From: Paramoeba atlantica
Taxonomy: Eukaryota; Discosea
Assembly (NCBI GenBank): GCA_977017575.1
Contig: CDRNVI010000034.1
Location: forward strand, 124,001-188,000
Length of the DNA stretch: 64,000 bases
Reading direction: 5' to 3'
Part shown: positions 27,715 to 37,256 of the stretch, in pieces
Numbering within the stretch: position 1 is the first letter of the stretch
Layout: every line of letters begins with the position of its first letter
Made by a program: the position numbers and the translations under genes
Notes under the pieces: generated by a model
What the model was told of the DNA's origin: nothing
Seen by the model: the letters and a program-made list of their open reading frames with translations, nothing else
Databases searched by the model: none

Positions 27715-29297
27715 CATTGTAAGTTCAGTATGATGAGAAATTCAAAACAAATTGGAAACAAATTTGAGAAATGGAAGAGTACATGTGTTTCTTTTCCATT
27801 ATATACTCAATACATGATGTAGTGGAACTTAGCGTAAGCGAATCCGACAGTGACTAATAGATCCTGTGCATCTACAATGTAGATAAAAAGAAACAGAAGT
27901 ATAAATACAGGGGCTACTAAAGGCGAGGTGAGTCTCCAATTTGTAAAAATGAAAACAAGCAACTGTGTATATTTTTAAGCCCAAAACTAGCAATTGTATG
28001 TAAAACAGGTCGCAAACATGAAACAATAAAAAATTGTCCAATTTTGAAAATACAGTTCCCCCTATTCAGTATATAGCAGGGCCCGCGGAAACTTTTTAAA
28101 AGCTAAAAAAAGTTTTTCAGATCATCGAAAGCGCTTTAAAAACGCTTTTCGAGCTCTTTTTAGCTTTCGAGAGCACCTTTACCCTGCGGACACACCTACA
28201 GGCGAAAACTTCGTCAGGAGGGGGGTCTAAAATTCGTAAAAATTGTCCAATTTCGGAAATACAGCTCCTCCTATTCAGTGTTTACACTGTTTAGTAGACT
28301 GTAGTACAAGTTTTAGACTCCCCAAGTCCGACTTCAAAACCCTTCTCTACGTATTTCTGTGTAAATCATGGTTTGACGGTCAGGCCGTTAAACAGAAGTT
28401 TGTTTCGTGTCCGCATATCACGTAATCGGAGCCAATTGTGTTTGGTGTTTGTTGGGAGGCTACCGAGGCCACTATCTTTACGTAAAAGAAAACTTTTTTA
28501 ACACTTTTTACATTCCAGAGTTTTCCAACACAACGTTGGGTGGAGGAGGAAACGGAATTATACTTGTAAATTGATTACGTGACAAATTGATCGAATCGAT
28601 GCTAGAAGAAATCCCTTGGACGTCGGCAATCCCTTCAAATTGGTTATCATGCAACCATAATGTTGATAGCTGAGGTGGAAGAGAGTCAAATTGCAAAGTT
28701 CCGGAAAACCAGTTTTCTCGGAAAGAGAAAAAATGAGCACTGGACGGAAGCGTGGTGAGGTCTAACGTACCCGAAAGATGATTGGCTGCCAATATCAGCG
28801 TTCTTAAGGTTTGCGGCAAGGTACTTGTCAGCACGTTTCCCACTAACTTGTTAAAAGAAAAGGACAGATATACGAGGCAAGGTGGAAGCTGATCAATTCC
28901 ATGAGCAGTACAAATCTTATTATGAGAAAGCATTATCTTGGATAGAGTACGAGGGACATATTGCAAATTAATAGAGCCAGAAAGGTTTTCTTTTTCCCAT
29001 GAAAGGTGTCGAACTGTTTCATTGACACATTCGATGCCTTTCCAAGAACAGGCATCTGTTTCAACAGTCCATGAGGCGTCGCATCCTGACAAGTTGGCAA
29101 TCATTCGCGCAAGGTGAAAAGCGGGCGGAAGTACTGCACCGCGTACCCTTCCTGCTCGGGTAGAGAGCGCTGGACTTTCATCCCTCTGAAAGGATAGCTG
29201 CATGCGATAAAAAACAACTGATTTAGTAAAACTAGGTTCTTTAAAACTAGGTTTTATTGAAAGAATTGTGTTCTACTAAAACGGTGTCAACATGATG
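27715..29297. repeat. Segmental duplication, copy 1
   Basis: From CATTGTAAGTTCAGTATGAT to GTGTCAACATGATGA this 1.58-kb block repeats almost base for base at 37254-38823. It includes an LRR gene and its downstream region. Copy 1 has a small extra tandem repeat (AAAACTAGGTTCTTTAAAACTAGG near 29230-29255). The non-genic part includes a direct repeat of TTGTCCAATTT and AAATACAG around an AT-rich hairpin (28035-28290). Confidence 0.92.
28508..29203 (-). CDS. LRR family protein 6 (duplicated copy 1)
   Basis: 231 codons. No signal peptide. The pre-LRR segment is R-A-G-R-V-R-G-A-V-L-P-P-A-F-H-L, the cap C-S-W-K-G-I-E-C, with a further Cys in C-D-A-S-W before it. Six repeats, the first irregular (N-K-I-C-T-A-H-G-I-D-Q). 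The C-terminus is proline-rich (P-F-P-P-P-P). Differs from the 38047 copy at only a few residues (Glu/Lys in the cap, Asp/His in a repeat) and in the start region. Confidence 0.88.
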   Translation of the reverse strand: MQLSFQRDESPALSTRAGRVRGAVLPPAFHLARMIANLSGCDASWTVETDACSWKGIECVNETVRHLSWEKENLSGSINLQYVPRTLSKIMLSHNKICTAHGIDQLPPCLVYLSFSFNKLVGNVLTSTLPQTLRTLILAANHLSGTLDLTTLPSSAHFFSFRENWFSGTLQFDSLPPQLSTLWLHDNQFEGIADVQGISSSIDSINLSRNQFTSIIPFPPPPNVVLENSGM

Positions 29298-29810
29298 AAA
29301 TTTACGGCGTATACCGTGTCCCGTACATACCGGGACCGTACATACCCCTTGACTGCACGACGAATAATCGTCGATGTCCCGACAAGAACGGTTTTATGCA
29401 AAGTGAAGGGGTGGGCATTGTCGTGAAATAACACTAAAAAGTTGAAAAATCCATAAAAAACACTAACAAAACCCGATAACTGGAGGCATTAATGGCGGAC
29501 TCCTATGAGGTTAGCTACCAAGTAAGGGCCGTATGACTAATAACATCCCTTTATGAGAGATAAATATAATGTAAATCGTATTACTCCACTGCACGAGTAA
29601 CCCTCGATGTCCCTACTGTGTTAGTTAAAACCTACATAACGAACTAGAACCTGTATAACGAACTAACTGATTTCCGATAGGGGAAAATAGGGCATCTTTG
29701 GAATGGAGTTGGAAAGACTGTACTATCCCATCTTCACAAGAGAAATTTAAACGGAAGCAAGATAATGACGAAAAAAATCTTTCAACCTCGAAACGTTTTA
29801 GCATACCACC
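29298..29810. other. No recognised feature
   Basis: Contains CCGTACATACCGGGACCGTACATACC, a short repeat, and two diverged copies of CTGCACGA-G/C-TAA...TCGATGTCCC (29344 and 29588). No coding evidence. Confidence 0.4.
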
Positions 29811-29814
29811 TTTG

Positions 29815-29975
29815 GTATGCTGCGCAGAAGGGGTAGCCGGGTCTTGACCCGCATTTTCCACTCTTACCAGGGGGAGACCCCCCCTGGTATCTGCAGGACG
29901 GGTCCGCCACGGTCGGATTTTTTCAGAAAACACTTTCATTCCACCTATTGTATTTTGATAGCCTGGGACTCTACT
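29815..29975. repeat. R1 fragment
   Basis: GCAGAAGGGGTAGCCGGGTC, GGTATCTGCAGGACGGGTCC and CCTATTGTATTTTGATAGCC belong to the middle of R1, with an internal deletion. Confidence 0.65.
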
Positions 29976-29987
29976 ACAGTAGTGTAG

Positions 29988-31323
29988 TACAGGGGTGAAC
30001 AGAAATCTTGCCCCCCTCTCGAAAATATGATTTTTTTTATCTGTTTTTGCTCATCTTTGCAGCATTGGAGAGATCTCGCTTTCCTAGCGAAAGGCTTTGC
30101 CGCCTTTTTTTCGTAGGGACCCCCTGGTGCTCATACGGCGACCCGAAAATCGACCAAAAACAAGATTTTGGAAAACTCAGATTTTGAAAATTACATGGGA
30201 AAATGCGTTTAAAGTGAACCAATATTCGCAAGTTTACAATTTTTCAAAAAAGAAAATCCTTTTTTTCTCATACTCTAAACTTTTCTTAACTTGTACATGC
30301 TTACTTCTTACAAATGAACGCATGCACGGAATTGCTTCGAATTTACTAAAACTTTAAACAATGGATAACCCCGTTACACTTCAAACTTCCGGTGCATACC
30401 TCTGCTTATGCTTGTATTCGGTATCCTTCTTTTCCAGCCTCCGACCTGGAACAACACTGTCCCGCTTCAGATGCTTTTTGGCCATGGAGTTAGCGCACTC
30501 CATAGTGCTCGTGTGCACACCTTCAGTTGTAATCCACTGTCTTTTGTAGCTAACACTTTCGCTTTTTTTACCAGAAATGAGAAAAGTGCGAATATTGGTT
30601 CAGTTTCACCGAAAATGCAGAAAATGCCGACCAGTAAGAACTAATACGTGATTTAAACTTTATAGATTAGTACCCAGAATGTCCGCCGTCATTTTCTAAT
30701 ACTATTCGGAGTCTTTTGGGAACTGAGTTAATTGTATTCATTACTTTTTGCTTTTCTGGAGATCTTTTTATGGCATTGAACGCCTTTTTTATGGCCTCTA
30801 TGAGTGTTTCGTGGTTGTGTGCCTTAAATTTGTTCAACACAATGTTGTTCATTTGACGCCAAACGTTTTCTACGGGGTTAAGGTAGGGGGAATTTGGGGG
30901 CTAGTCCAACATTTGAATATTCTCGTTGGTCAATTTAGATTTTACCATATTACTATCCCCCCCTATCGTAGCGTTGCCTGGTTTCGGGAAAAAGTAACGC
31001 TAATGAGGGGGGGGGTACCGAGGCAACGCTAGGATAGGGGGGATAGTATGTGTATTGGCGGTGTCCATTTGTACCACTACATCGTGTACATGACCCGTAA
31101 GGTACTCTAAGAAACCGTTTGATTTATAAAAAGATTGAAGAATCACTTCCCCAGTGACCTTATGTGCATTCTCGTATGTGCACCCGTCGTTGGGCTCAAA
31201 AACGTGTAAAAATAGCCCATGATCAATACTTGTACCTATCCAAGCCATTACCCCCTTCCCCCCATACCACCTCCGATTTCTTCGGCGTGGTTTTCTTGGG
31301 CTAGATTTCTGTTCACCCCTGTA
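29988..31323 (-). mobile_element. Tc1/mariner element, internally deleted
   Basis: The terminal repeats TACAGGGGTGAACAGAAATC at both ends are inverted and exact, within TA. Minus-strand coding starts almost at the right terminus (R-R-R-N-R-R-W-Y-G-G-K-G-V-M-A-W-I-G), so the DNA-binding half is deleted. The second catalytic region V-Q-M-D-T-A-N-T-H is present. The third reads P-P-N-S-P-Y-L-N-P-V-E-N-V-W, with a stop (TAG) where Trp usually stands just before it. The C-terminus L-E-N-D-G-G-H-S-G-Y (30667) is typical. A 98-bp MITE sits inside. Confidence 0.85.
30951..31048. mobile_element. 98-bp MITE nested in the mariner
   Basis: The ends TACTATCCCCCCCTATCGTA and, read inward from the right, TACTATCCCCCCTATCCTAG are inverted and TA-bounded; inside them GCGTTGCC and GGCAACGC pair. 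Taking it out with one TA rejoins the transposase frame between T-A-N-T-H and M-V-K-S-K-L, which confirms its limits. Confidence 0.88.
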
Positions 31324-31329
31324 CAACCT

Positions 31330-31480
31330 ACCTATGTGGTAGTGTAGCCTTCTGCAACATTATTGTCAGAAGATACATCTTTTTGGGAGCCGTGGCATGC
31401 CTCCCAAAATGACCCAATTTTGACCAAAATATGCGAAAAATCAATTTTTCCCCAAAGGGGTCTTTCTGTGTTGGAAAATC
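31330..31480. repeat. Diverged R1 fragment
   Basis: GTGGCATGCCTCCCAAAATG, ACCAAAATATGCGAAAAATC and CCAAAGGGGTCTTTCTGTGT parallel the R1 section at 13690-13790. Truncated on both sides. Confidence 0.5.
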
Positions 31481-31504
31481 GAGTTGGCCATTATTTTGGC
31501 TCAA

Positions 31505-31710
31505 AACCCAGTTGGCTACCCTCTGAAAGTGTGACCAGCTGGCCATCCCACGAAAAAATGGCCAGCTGGCCACCTCCTGAAAAAGTGGCCATCTGGCTAT
31601 CACCTGAAAAAGTCGCCAGCAGACCACCTCGTGAAAAAATGGCCAGCTAGCAACTCTCTGAAAAAGTGGCCAGCTGGCTACCTCGTGGGAAAGTGGCGAG
31701 CTGGCCACTT
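31505..31710. repeat. 27-bp minisatellite
   Basis: About seven units of the type ATGGCCAGCTGGCCACCTCC plus TGAAAAA, each with the palindrome TGGCCAGCTGGCCA or a variant. The period is a multiple of three, so the minus strand reads a 9-residue repeat (V-A-S-W-P-L-F-Q-E). That frame has no known relatives and I do not call it a gene. Confidence 0.8.
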
Positions 31711-31920
31711 TTTTAAGATGTTGCGATTGATCTTACTGGACAAAAACAACCTAAATTAAGCAATTGGTTTCTCGAAAAAAACAACACCTTTTGCTTCACA
31801 CTTCTTGTTTACACATTTTATCAAAAACATTTAATTTTTGTTTGCACAAACAACGTTTAGTGAAGCCAGTTTCTTTGACTGTAATTTTTCTTTGACTGTA
31901 CATTCTTGAATCAATTGTTT

Positions 31921-32493
31921 CTATGTTTTGATAATTTTAGTCTCTTTCGTGAATAGTGCTAATGATTTTGGAAGTTGTGCCATCTGTACGACTCCATAGA
32001 GAGAGGTATTGAAGCCCAGATGTAGAAAGCGCAAGTTCGGAGGAAGATTAGAAAGATCAACTTCACCTGTAAAAACGTTTCCCTGAAGATCAATAACTAA
32101 CATAGAAGTCGGGAGCACCGTAAAATCTAAACCACCGCTCATTTTATTTCCTGGAGCGTTCAGAAACGTCATCCCCCGAGGAAGCAATTTAAAGTCCAAT
32201 GGGCCATGTAAACTATTGTAGAACACGTGAAGAACCAGCAGCGTACACGGTGCAGAAGCCCACTGTAACTTTCCTGATAGGTTTTCAGAACCCCAGCATA
32301 TATCTGTCACTTTCTCCTTGTCATTGCATGTTACGCCATGCCAGTGGCAAGCAGGTACATCGGATTTCCATGTAGAGTGAGGAGGCTCTATGTCCTTGAC
32401 AAATCTCTCAAGCTCGTACTCTTGTGGAAGACCTGCGTGACGTACTTTTGAGGTCCGAGCTTCGGAGCGATCATCTTGTAGTGCGCCGTGCAT
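31921..32493 (-). CDS. LRR family protein 7 (short)
   Basis: 190 codons, the shortest intact member. No signal peptide (M-H-G-A-L-Q-D-D-R-S-E). The segment V-R-H-A-G-L-P-Q-E-Y-E-L-E-R-F-V-K-D-I leads to the cap C-H-W-H-G-V-T-C-N-D-K-E-K-V. Only four to five repeats follow, ending with the 24-residue variant N-T-S-L-Y-G-V-V and a short tail. Confidence 0.88.
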   Translation of the reverse strand: MHGALQDDRSEARTSKVRHAGLPQEYELERFVKDIEPPHSTWKSDVPACHWHGVTCNDKEKVTDICWGSENLSGKLQWASAPCTLLVLHVFYNSLHGPLDFKLLPRGMTFLNAPGNKMSGGLDFTVLPTSMLVIDLQGNVFTGEVDLSNLPPNLRFLHLGFNTSLYGVVQMAQLPKSLALFTKETKIIKT

Positions 32494-32763
32494 AGCTATT
32501 CAAGCAATATCTTGAAAGACCACAAAAAAAGAAAATTCGATGTTCGAAACGTTATAGCAGAAAATGACAGGTATCTATTGTCGCCTTACATTTTATAATT
32601 TTCTTTTTACGACAAGACAAAAAATTGCTCAAGAAATCTGAGAGCATTATCTGGTTAGAGCGTTCTCAAAACGGGTTTGCGCCAAGTGATCTACAGCTCG
32701 TTCGAGAGCACGGAGGTTCGAGCTTTTAGGAACACTGGTTCGAAAATTTACGTCAGAATTCCA

Positions 32764-34302
32764 TCAGTATCTGCAGCCAATGTCGCTGAAAACAACGTCA
32801 TTGGGATGGTTTTCGTACACGAGAGCCATGGCAGGAAATGAGGCAGTGGTACTATCAAATGAAAGAGCATTAAAATTGTCAGTCTCCAAGGGTTGGCCAT
32901 TACCTACTGCTGCAGCATTGAACTTCTCTCGTGGCCCACTGCAGTTGGAACCCGTGAAAACTTGGTTCGTCCTCCACCCCTCATTTCGTTCAGACTCATA
33001 CGATTGATAGATGTTTTGCATCGGTAATGAGTAATTCTCACCTGAACGAGAATACAATGTCAACGCTTTTCCGGATGCACAGCTCGTTATAATTTGACCT
33101 TCCCCTATACAGCAAAGTCGTTTGTTGGCAATCTGATTGCCGCTGATAACGTGGGTGCCATGAAGAGGCACTTGTGTGCTCCATAACCGTTGTTTCGTAG
33201 CCCAGCAATATTCGGAAAGAATCCCATTGCATTCTTGAACGTAGAAGGAATGAGAGTTTGTTGCGGACCGACATGCACTACGCACTTTACAAGACGAAGA
33301 GGAAAACAAAAGTCCACTGTTGTAAGAGCGTCGCAAAAAGGAGTGCGTTGAGCTACCGATATCCCAGTGATCTACATTCGAAGTGTTGCGAACATCAAAA
33401 CTGTACAGTTTGAGATCGTCATGAAGAATGAAAATGTGGTTGCGATCGGCATAGAAGCAATTCCGAGAGTTTTCTGTAGGGTTCATGGACGTATCTAAAA
33501 ATTCGTTTCGAGTGGATACCGCGTCAATCCCAAACTGTGGGGCACAGTGACTTGACCATACGGCCTTTGGAGTTCCTTTCGGAGATGTATGTATGGGAGG
33601 ATTGGAGAAGTTTAAGAGCGGTGCCTGGGCCTTTTCAGTGTGGGGTAGTACATATTTTGGACTCTCAGTCGCTTGACATCGTATATCCCATAAAACAATG
33701 GAGCCTCCGCACGATACAGCAGTAACACAATGCGGTGATACCCATGTAAAATCGACGAACGCTTCCATAGAAGTTGATGCTTCACGAGAGTCTGCTGTCG
33801 TCACATTTTCCGAGTCAACGTCCACGACGCACAATCGATATGAATTATGAAGCGCAACTTTTCCCCAGGCGTTCGGAAGATTACACCAAAGTGCATTGCT
33901 TATGGATTCACCATTATTCAACCGATTATTTCTTTTATGTATAAAAATTTCTACGCTGCTCACACACTCTTTTCTTTTCCAAATATGATATCGTGTATCG
34001 CAAAAATGCGTAGAGAGCAAAATAAGGCCATCTGGATCCCAACGAACAACAGACGAAAAATCCGAAGAGCTGTCTGAGCCATCCAAAGCAGCGACTGTTT
34101 GTGGTTCTATTTTTGAAGCCAATTTTGGTGTATTCAATCTAACACCGTAAGACGCGAAACTGAATTGACGCAGTTTAAAACGCTCCATAGTTCGCAGAGT
34201 AAAAAGAAATGGGTCCTTTGATGCCCAAATCGGTGCATATATTTGCATTGCAAGGACAGTTTTCCCATTGTTAGCTGAACATGAATATTTAGCTTCTCTC
34301 AT
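32764..34302 (-). CDS. WD40-like protein
   Basis: 512 codons. Blade-like segments include V-V-R-W-D-P-D-G-L-I-L-L-S-T-H near residue 85 and C-V-T-A-V-S-C-G-G-S-I-V-L-W-D-I then R-C near residue 203, with other weak W/Y-D endings (L-K-L-Y-S-F-D-V-R). This fits a degenerate beta-propeller; the number of blades cannot be fixed by eye. No membrane segment. Partners unknown. The flanking LRR genes are on the same strand. Confidence 0.65.
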   Translation of the reverse strand: MREAKYSCSANNGKTVLAMQIYAPIWASKDPFLFTLRTMERFKLRQFSFASYGVRLNTPKLASKIEPQTVAALDGSDSSSDFSSVVRWDPDGLILLSTHFCDTRYHIWKRKECVSSVEIFIHKRNNRLNNGESISNALWCNLPNAWGKVALHNSYRLCVVDVDSENVTTADSREASTSMEAFVDFTWVSPHCVTAVSCGGSIVLWDIRCQATESPKYVLPHTEKAQAPLLNFSNPPIHTSPKGTPKAVWSSHCAPQFGIDAVSTRNEFLDTSMNPTENSRNCFYADRNHIFILHDDLKLYSFDVRNTSNVDHWDIGSSTHSFLRRSYNSGLLFSSSSCKVRSACRSATNSHSFYVQECNGILSEYCWATKQRLWSTQVPLHGTHVISGNQIANKRLCCIGEGQIITSCASGKALTLYSRSGENYSLPMQNIYQSYESERNEGWRTNQVFTGSNCSGPREKFNAAAVGNGQPLETDNFNALSFDSTTASFPAMALVYENHPNDVVFSDIGCRY

Positions 34303-34725
34303 TATCCAATGCTTTCGTCTTCATGAATGAGACAAACTCCGCGAAAAACGTTTTGAAATTGGAATATGCCTTTCCCTTTCAAACTTAAAAGGTTATTAAA
34401 CTTCGCATGATGAATACTGGAAAACACACCAGCGCTGAAGCAGAGAAATCGCAGATTGTTTTAAGCTAATTTTGCTTTTGATGGCTTTGATGCGAACTGC
34501 CCTTGAATAATTCATGGCACGATGACAAGCTAGAGGTAAAAAAGGTTGCTATAGATAGAGTAAATAAAATTGCGAAAATACTAAAATAATTTTAACCACT
34601 GCGCAGCACCGTTTTGCGTTTTAGTCTTGGGCGATAAATATTTTCTTGCCTTCCGGAAGCTATGAAATGAAGGAAAATCTTTTTGTAATTTACCGTATCT
34701 AGTTTAGCATACACCAAGGTGATGT
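34303..34725. other. Intergenic, no recognised feature
   Basis: AT-rich region upstream of the WD40-like gene. It would hold that gene's 5' processing signals, but I cannot point to specific ones. Confidence 0.4.
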
Positions 34726-35165
34726 AGACCAACTATTTTAACATAAATCAGTAGACTAAAATTGCTAATTGTATCAAACCGCATCAAACTGGGGCGTGCA
34801 TCATAATCATCATTCAGAGATAGCACAGTAACGTACGTATGCATTTTATCATACACCAACATGCATGACGCAAAACAAAATTTTAACCAGTACATCTGGA
34901 GTAAATATTTACATGAATCAGTAGACTAAAATTGCTAATTGTATCAAACCGCATCAAACTGGGGCGTGCATCATAATTGTCATTCAGAGATAGCACAGTA
35001 ACGTACGTATTCATTTTATCATACACCAACATGCATGACCCAAAACAAAATTTTAGCCAGCACATCTGGAATAAATATTTACATGAATCAGTAGACTAAA
35101 ATTGCTAATTGTATCAAACCGCATCAAACTGGGGCGTGCAGTATAATCATCATTCAGAGAGGCAA
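34726..35165. repeat. 170-bp tandem repeat, about 2.6 copies
   Basis: AATCAGTAGACTAAAATTGC recurs at 34745, 34916 and 35086, and the whole unit (through ACTGGGGCGTGCATCATAAT and ATCATACACCAACATGCATG) is copied with few changes. Purely non-coding by appearance. It may be satellite-like. Confidence 0.88.
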
Positions 35166-35208
35166 TATACAGGGGCTTGTTACATATGTACAAACCTTAT
35201 GTAGCAAT

Positions 35209-35752
35209 AAACAGGGGTGAAAATCCGATGCTGGGGGGGTCTAAAATTTGCAATTTTTGCATAATTTTGGAAAATAATAGCGCATTTGAGAGCTCTAGCA
35301 GAGATCCATGTTTTGGCGTTATTATCATGCTAAAAGAAAGCAAATTTGAAAAGGGCATTTTTTTTAAAGGTGTTTTACCCCCCTAAAATTTTGCTGCGTT
35401 TTCAATTTTCGCAGTTTTTTCCGTGCTTTTTTTCTTTTCTGCTCACTATTATGCCGCAAAAGCGATCTCGCCCTAAGCAAAACAGGCTTATTTATGGAGT
35501 TTTTTATCAAATTTATGGAGTTTTTTCCAACAGGGACAGAAATGAGAAAGTTACGATTACTTCACATGTTTTTAAAGCAGCTATGAAAAAAAGGGGAGGT
35601 TTCTTAAGTTACTTGAATCGTCATAGCGATACTAGAGTTGCTATAAAAAAAAGTGGCAAAATAAATTTGACACCGCTCCGCGGCGCCTGGTCGGATTTGT
35701 CCATAATAAAGGGGGGGATACCCCCTGTCCATAGTAAAGGGGGGGCACAGTA
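35209..35752. mobile_element. Composite MITE with mismatched ends
   Basis: The left end ACAGGGGTGAAAATCCGATG, then CTGGGGGGGTCTAAAATT, matches the end at 3743. The right end (TACTGTGCCCCCCCTTTACT read inward) is another family, doubled at about 35700. An imperfect GC hairpin (ACACCGC-TCC-GCGGCGC) lies at 35670-35686. A frame starting M-P-Q-K-R-S-R-P-K-Q-N-R (35451) is basic but not recognised. Probably two elements joined by deletion. Confidence 0.5.
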
Positions 35753-36119
35753 CATATTTTCCGTTAAATCCATATTTTCCGTTACATTACAGTAAAAGTC
35801 ATAATTCTATGAATCACTAAAAATGAGAATTGGGCTGTCAACGTGCAACTAGGAAAAATGAGAATGCGGCCCTAAATGAGCATGTCCACGTGGAACTCCA
35901 GTTGAACACCGAAAGTGAGAATTGATAAAAAGAAGAGATAAAAAAAGAGAAGACGAAAAACTTCTATACTGCTTCTGTACTTCCTCTTTGTAACTGCTTG
36001 TCAAATGCCTTTCCGACCACGGAGCTCAACATATTCAGCTGCGCCAAAAGTAGAAGAGTAGTTGACGAGTAGTGTGTCTAAAAAATGTTCGAAAAATACG
36101 ACACGTGCCGATATACCAT

Positions 36120-37256
36120 TTATGTTAAGGTTAGCAGGCGTATTTCCCGCTTTGCGGTTTGACACCCTTTTTTGACCCAAGCATTGTGGAGTACCCATGG
36201 AACACAGACGATTCCGTACCGAGGAATTACACCTGGGGCAAGGGGTTTGGGAAGGTATGATACTGGAACACGAGGGTAGTACACCCCGTTTTGGTCCCAC
36301 GTGTTGAAACCATGCTGTTGACTTAGTTGTAGCATCGTTTTCGACACGATACATTCCGTGCTCTCGTTGGCGTTGACGATTGATGCAGAAATTCTTTTCA
36401 TGTCAGGTACCTTATCTAACGAAAATCCCTTTTCTTGAGTGACCGCGGCCGTATTGCACAGTACATCTTTGTTGATCGCATGAGTTACGCTACATTTAGG
36501 AGATATCGGTACCAACTGTGTAGACTGAGAATCAGTCAAGTCCCTTGAAGAAACCTTTGTTTTTACTTGATCTCGTTGATGGGATAACAATCCACTCGTT
36601 AAAATTGTCTCCGGCCGTAAATACGAGATAGCATGCTCCAGCAAGGGCCCCTCCTCCGATTCTCTCTCCCTTACTTCCTCCTCAGAGAGAGCCGTAAATG
36701 GTTTCACGTCGGAGGCAGATCTCGTCACGGGCCGCGTGGACGAGTGCAGCGCAGGCGGCATCGGGTGCATCCCCAGCGTAGCCTCCAACGCCGAGAGCAA
36801 ACTCACAGAAGGACGCCGCCCGGCGGTGATCCCAAACAGCTGATCTTGGGCCCAAGTACGCATCCGGTTTCGTAGTTGTTCGCGTTGCCCTGGGGTCAGT
36901 GTCGAGTGTTTTCTACTACCCCCCTTCTCTTCCACAGTCGCGAGTGCACGCTGGAGCTTCGCAAAGGAGCGGTACCCACGGCACATGGCAGCGCGCATGG
37001 TGAAGTAGCGCAGCTTTTGAACGTTTCGGTGGAACAATAGACTTTCGGTGTGGCGACAAAGATCATCGTGTAGCGCGTGCTGTTGATCTTTGGCGAGCCA
37101 CTGCCACCTGTCTCGGGTTCCATATTTCTTCTCCAACAATTCCATGCCTCCGACCGGATGCGGGTATCCCACTCGTCGAATTTCCCAGCAGGGGTAGCGG
37201 TACGGGGTGTCCGCCACCGCACGAAATGTTGCGCGTAGAATACGCCCGTTTAGCAT
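36120..37256 (-). CDS. Hypothetical protein, possibly mitochondrial
   Basis: 378 codons, not recognised. The N-terminus M-L-N-G-R-I-L-R-A-T-F-R-A-V-A-D is Arg-rich and lacks acidic residues at first, like a mitochondrial presequence. Residues 40-130 are helical, with G-T-R-D-R-W-Q-W-L-A-K-D-Q-Q-H-A-L and R-G-Y-R-S-F-A-K-L-Q-R-A. The second half is Ser/Thr-rich. The segmental duplication (copy 2) begins exactly at its start codon, so its native upstream region has been displaced. Confidence 0.6.
   Translation of the reverse strand: MLNGRILRATFRAVADTPYRYPCWEIRRVGYPHPVGGMELLEKKYGTRDRWQWLAKDQQHALHDDLCRHTESLLFHRNVQKLRYFTMRAAMCRGYRSFAKLQRALATVEEKGGSRKHSTLTPGQREQLRNRMRTWAQDQLFGITAGRRPSVSLLSALEATLGMHPMPPALHSSTRPVTRSASDVKPFTALSEEEVRERESEEGPLLEHAISYLRPETILTSGLLSHQRDQVKTKVSSRDLTDSQSTQLVPISPKCSVTHAINKDVLCNTAAVTQEKGFSLDKVPDMKRISASIVNANESTECIVSKTMLQLSQQHGFNTWDQNGVYYPRVPVSYLPKPLAPGVIPRYGIVCVPWVLHNAWVKKGCQTAKREIRLLTLT

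Noticed and set aside
28035-28290. AT-rich hairpin with CAGGGCCCGCGG end as a hAT MITE
   Set aside because: The opposite end shares only CAGGG, and no 8-bp duplication is seen. The flanking direct repeat is too long to be a target duplication.
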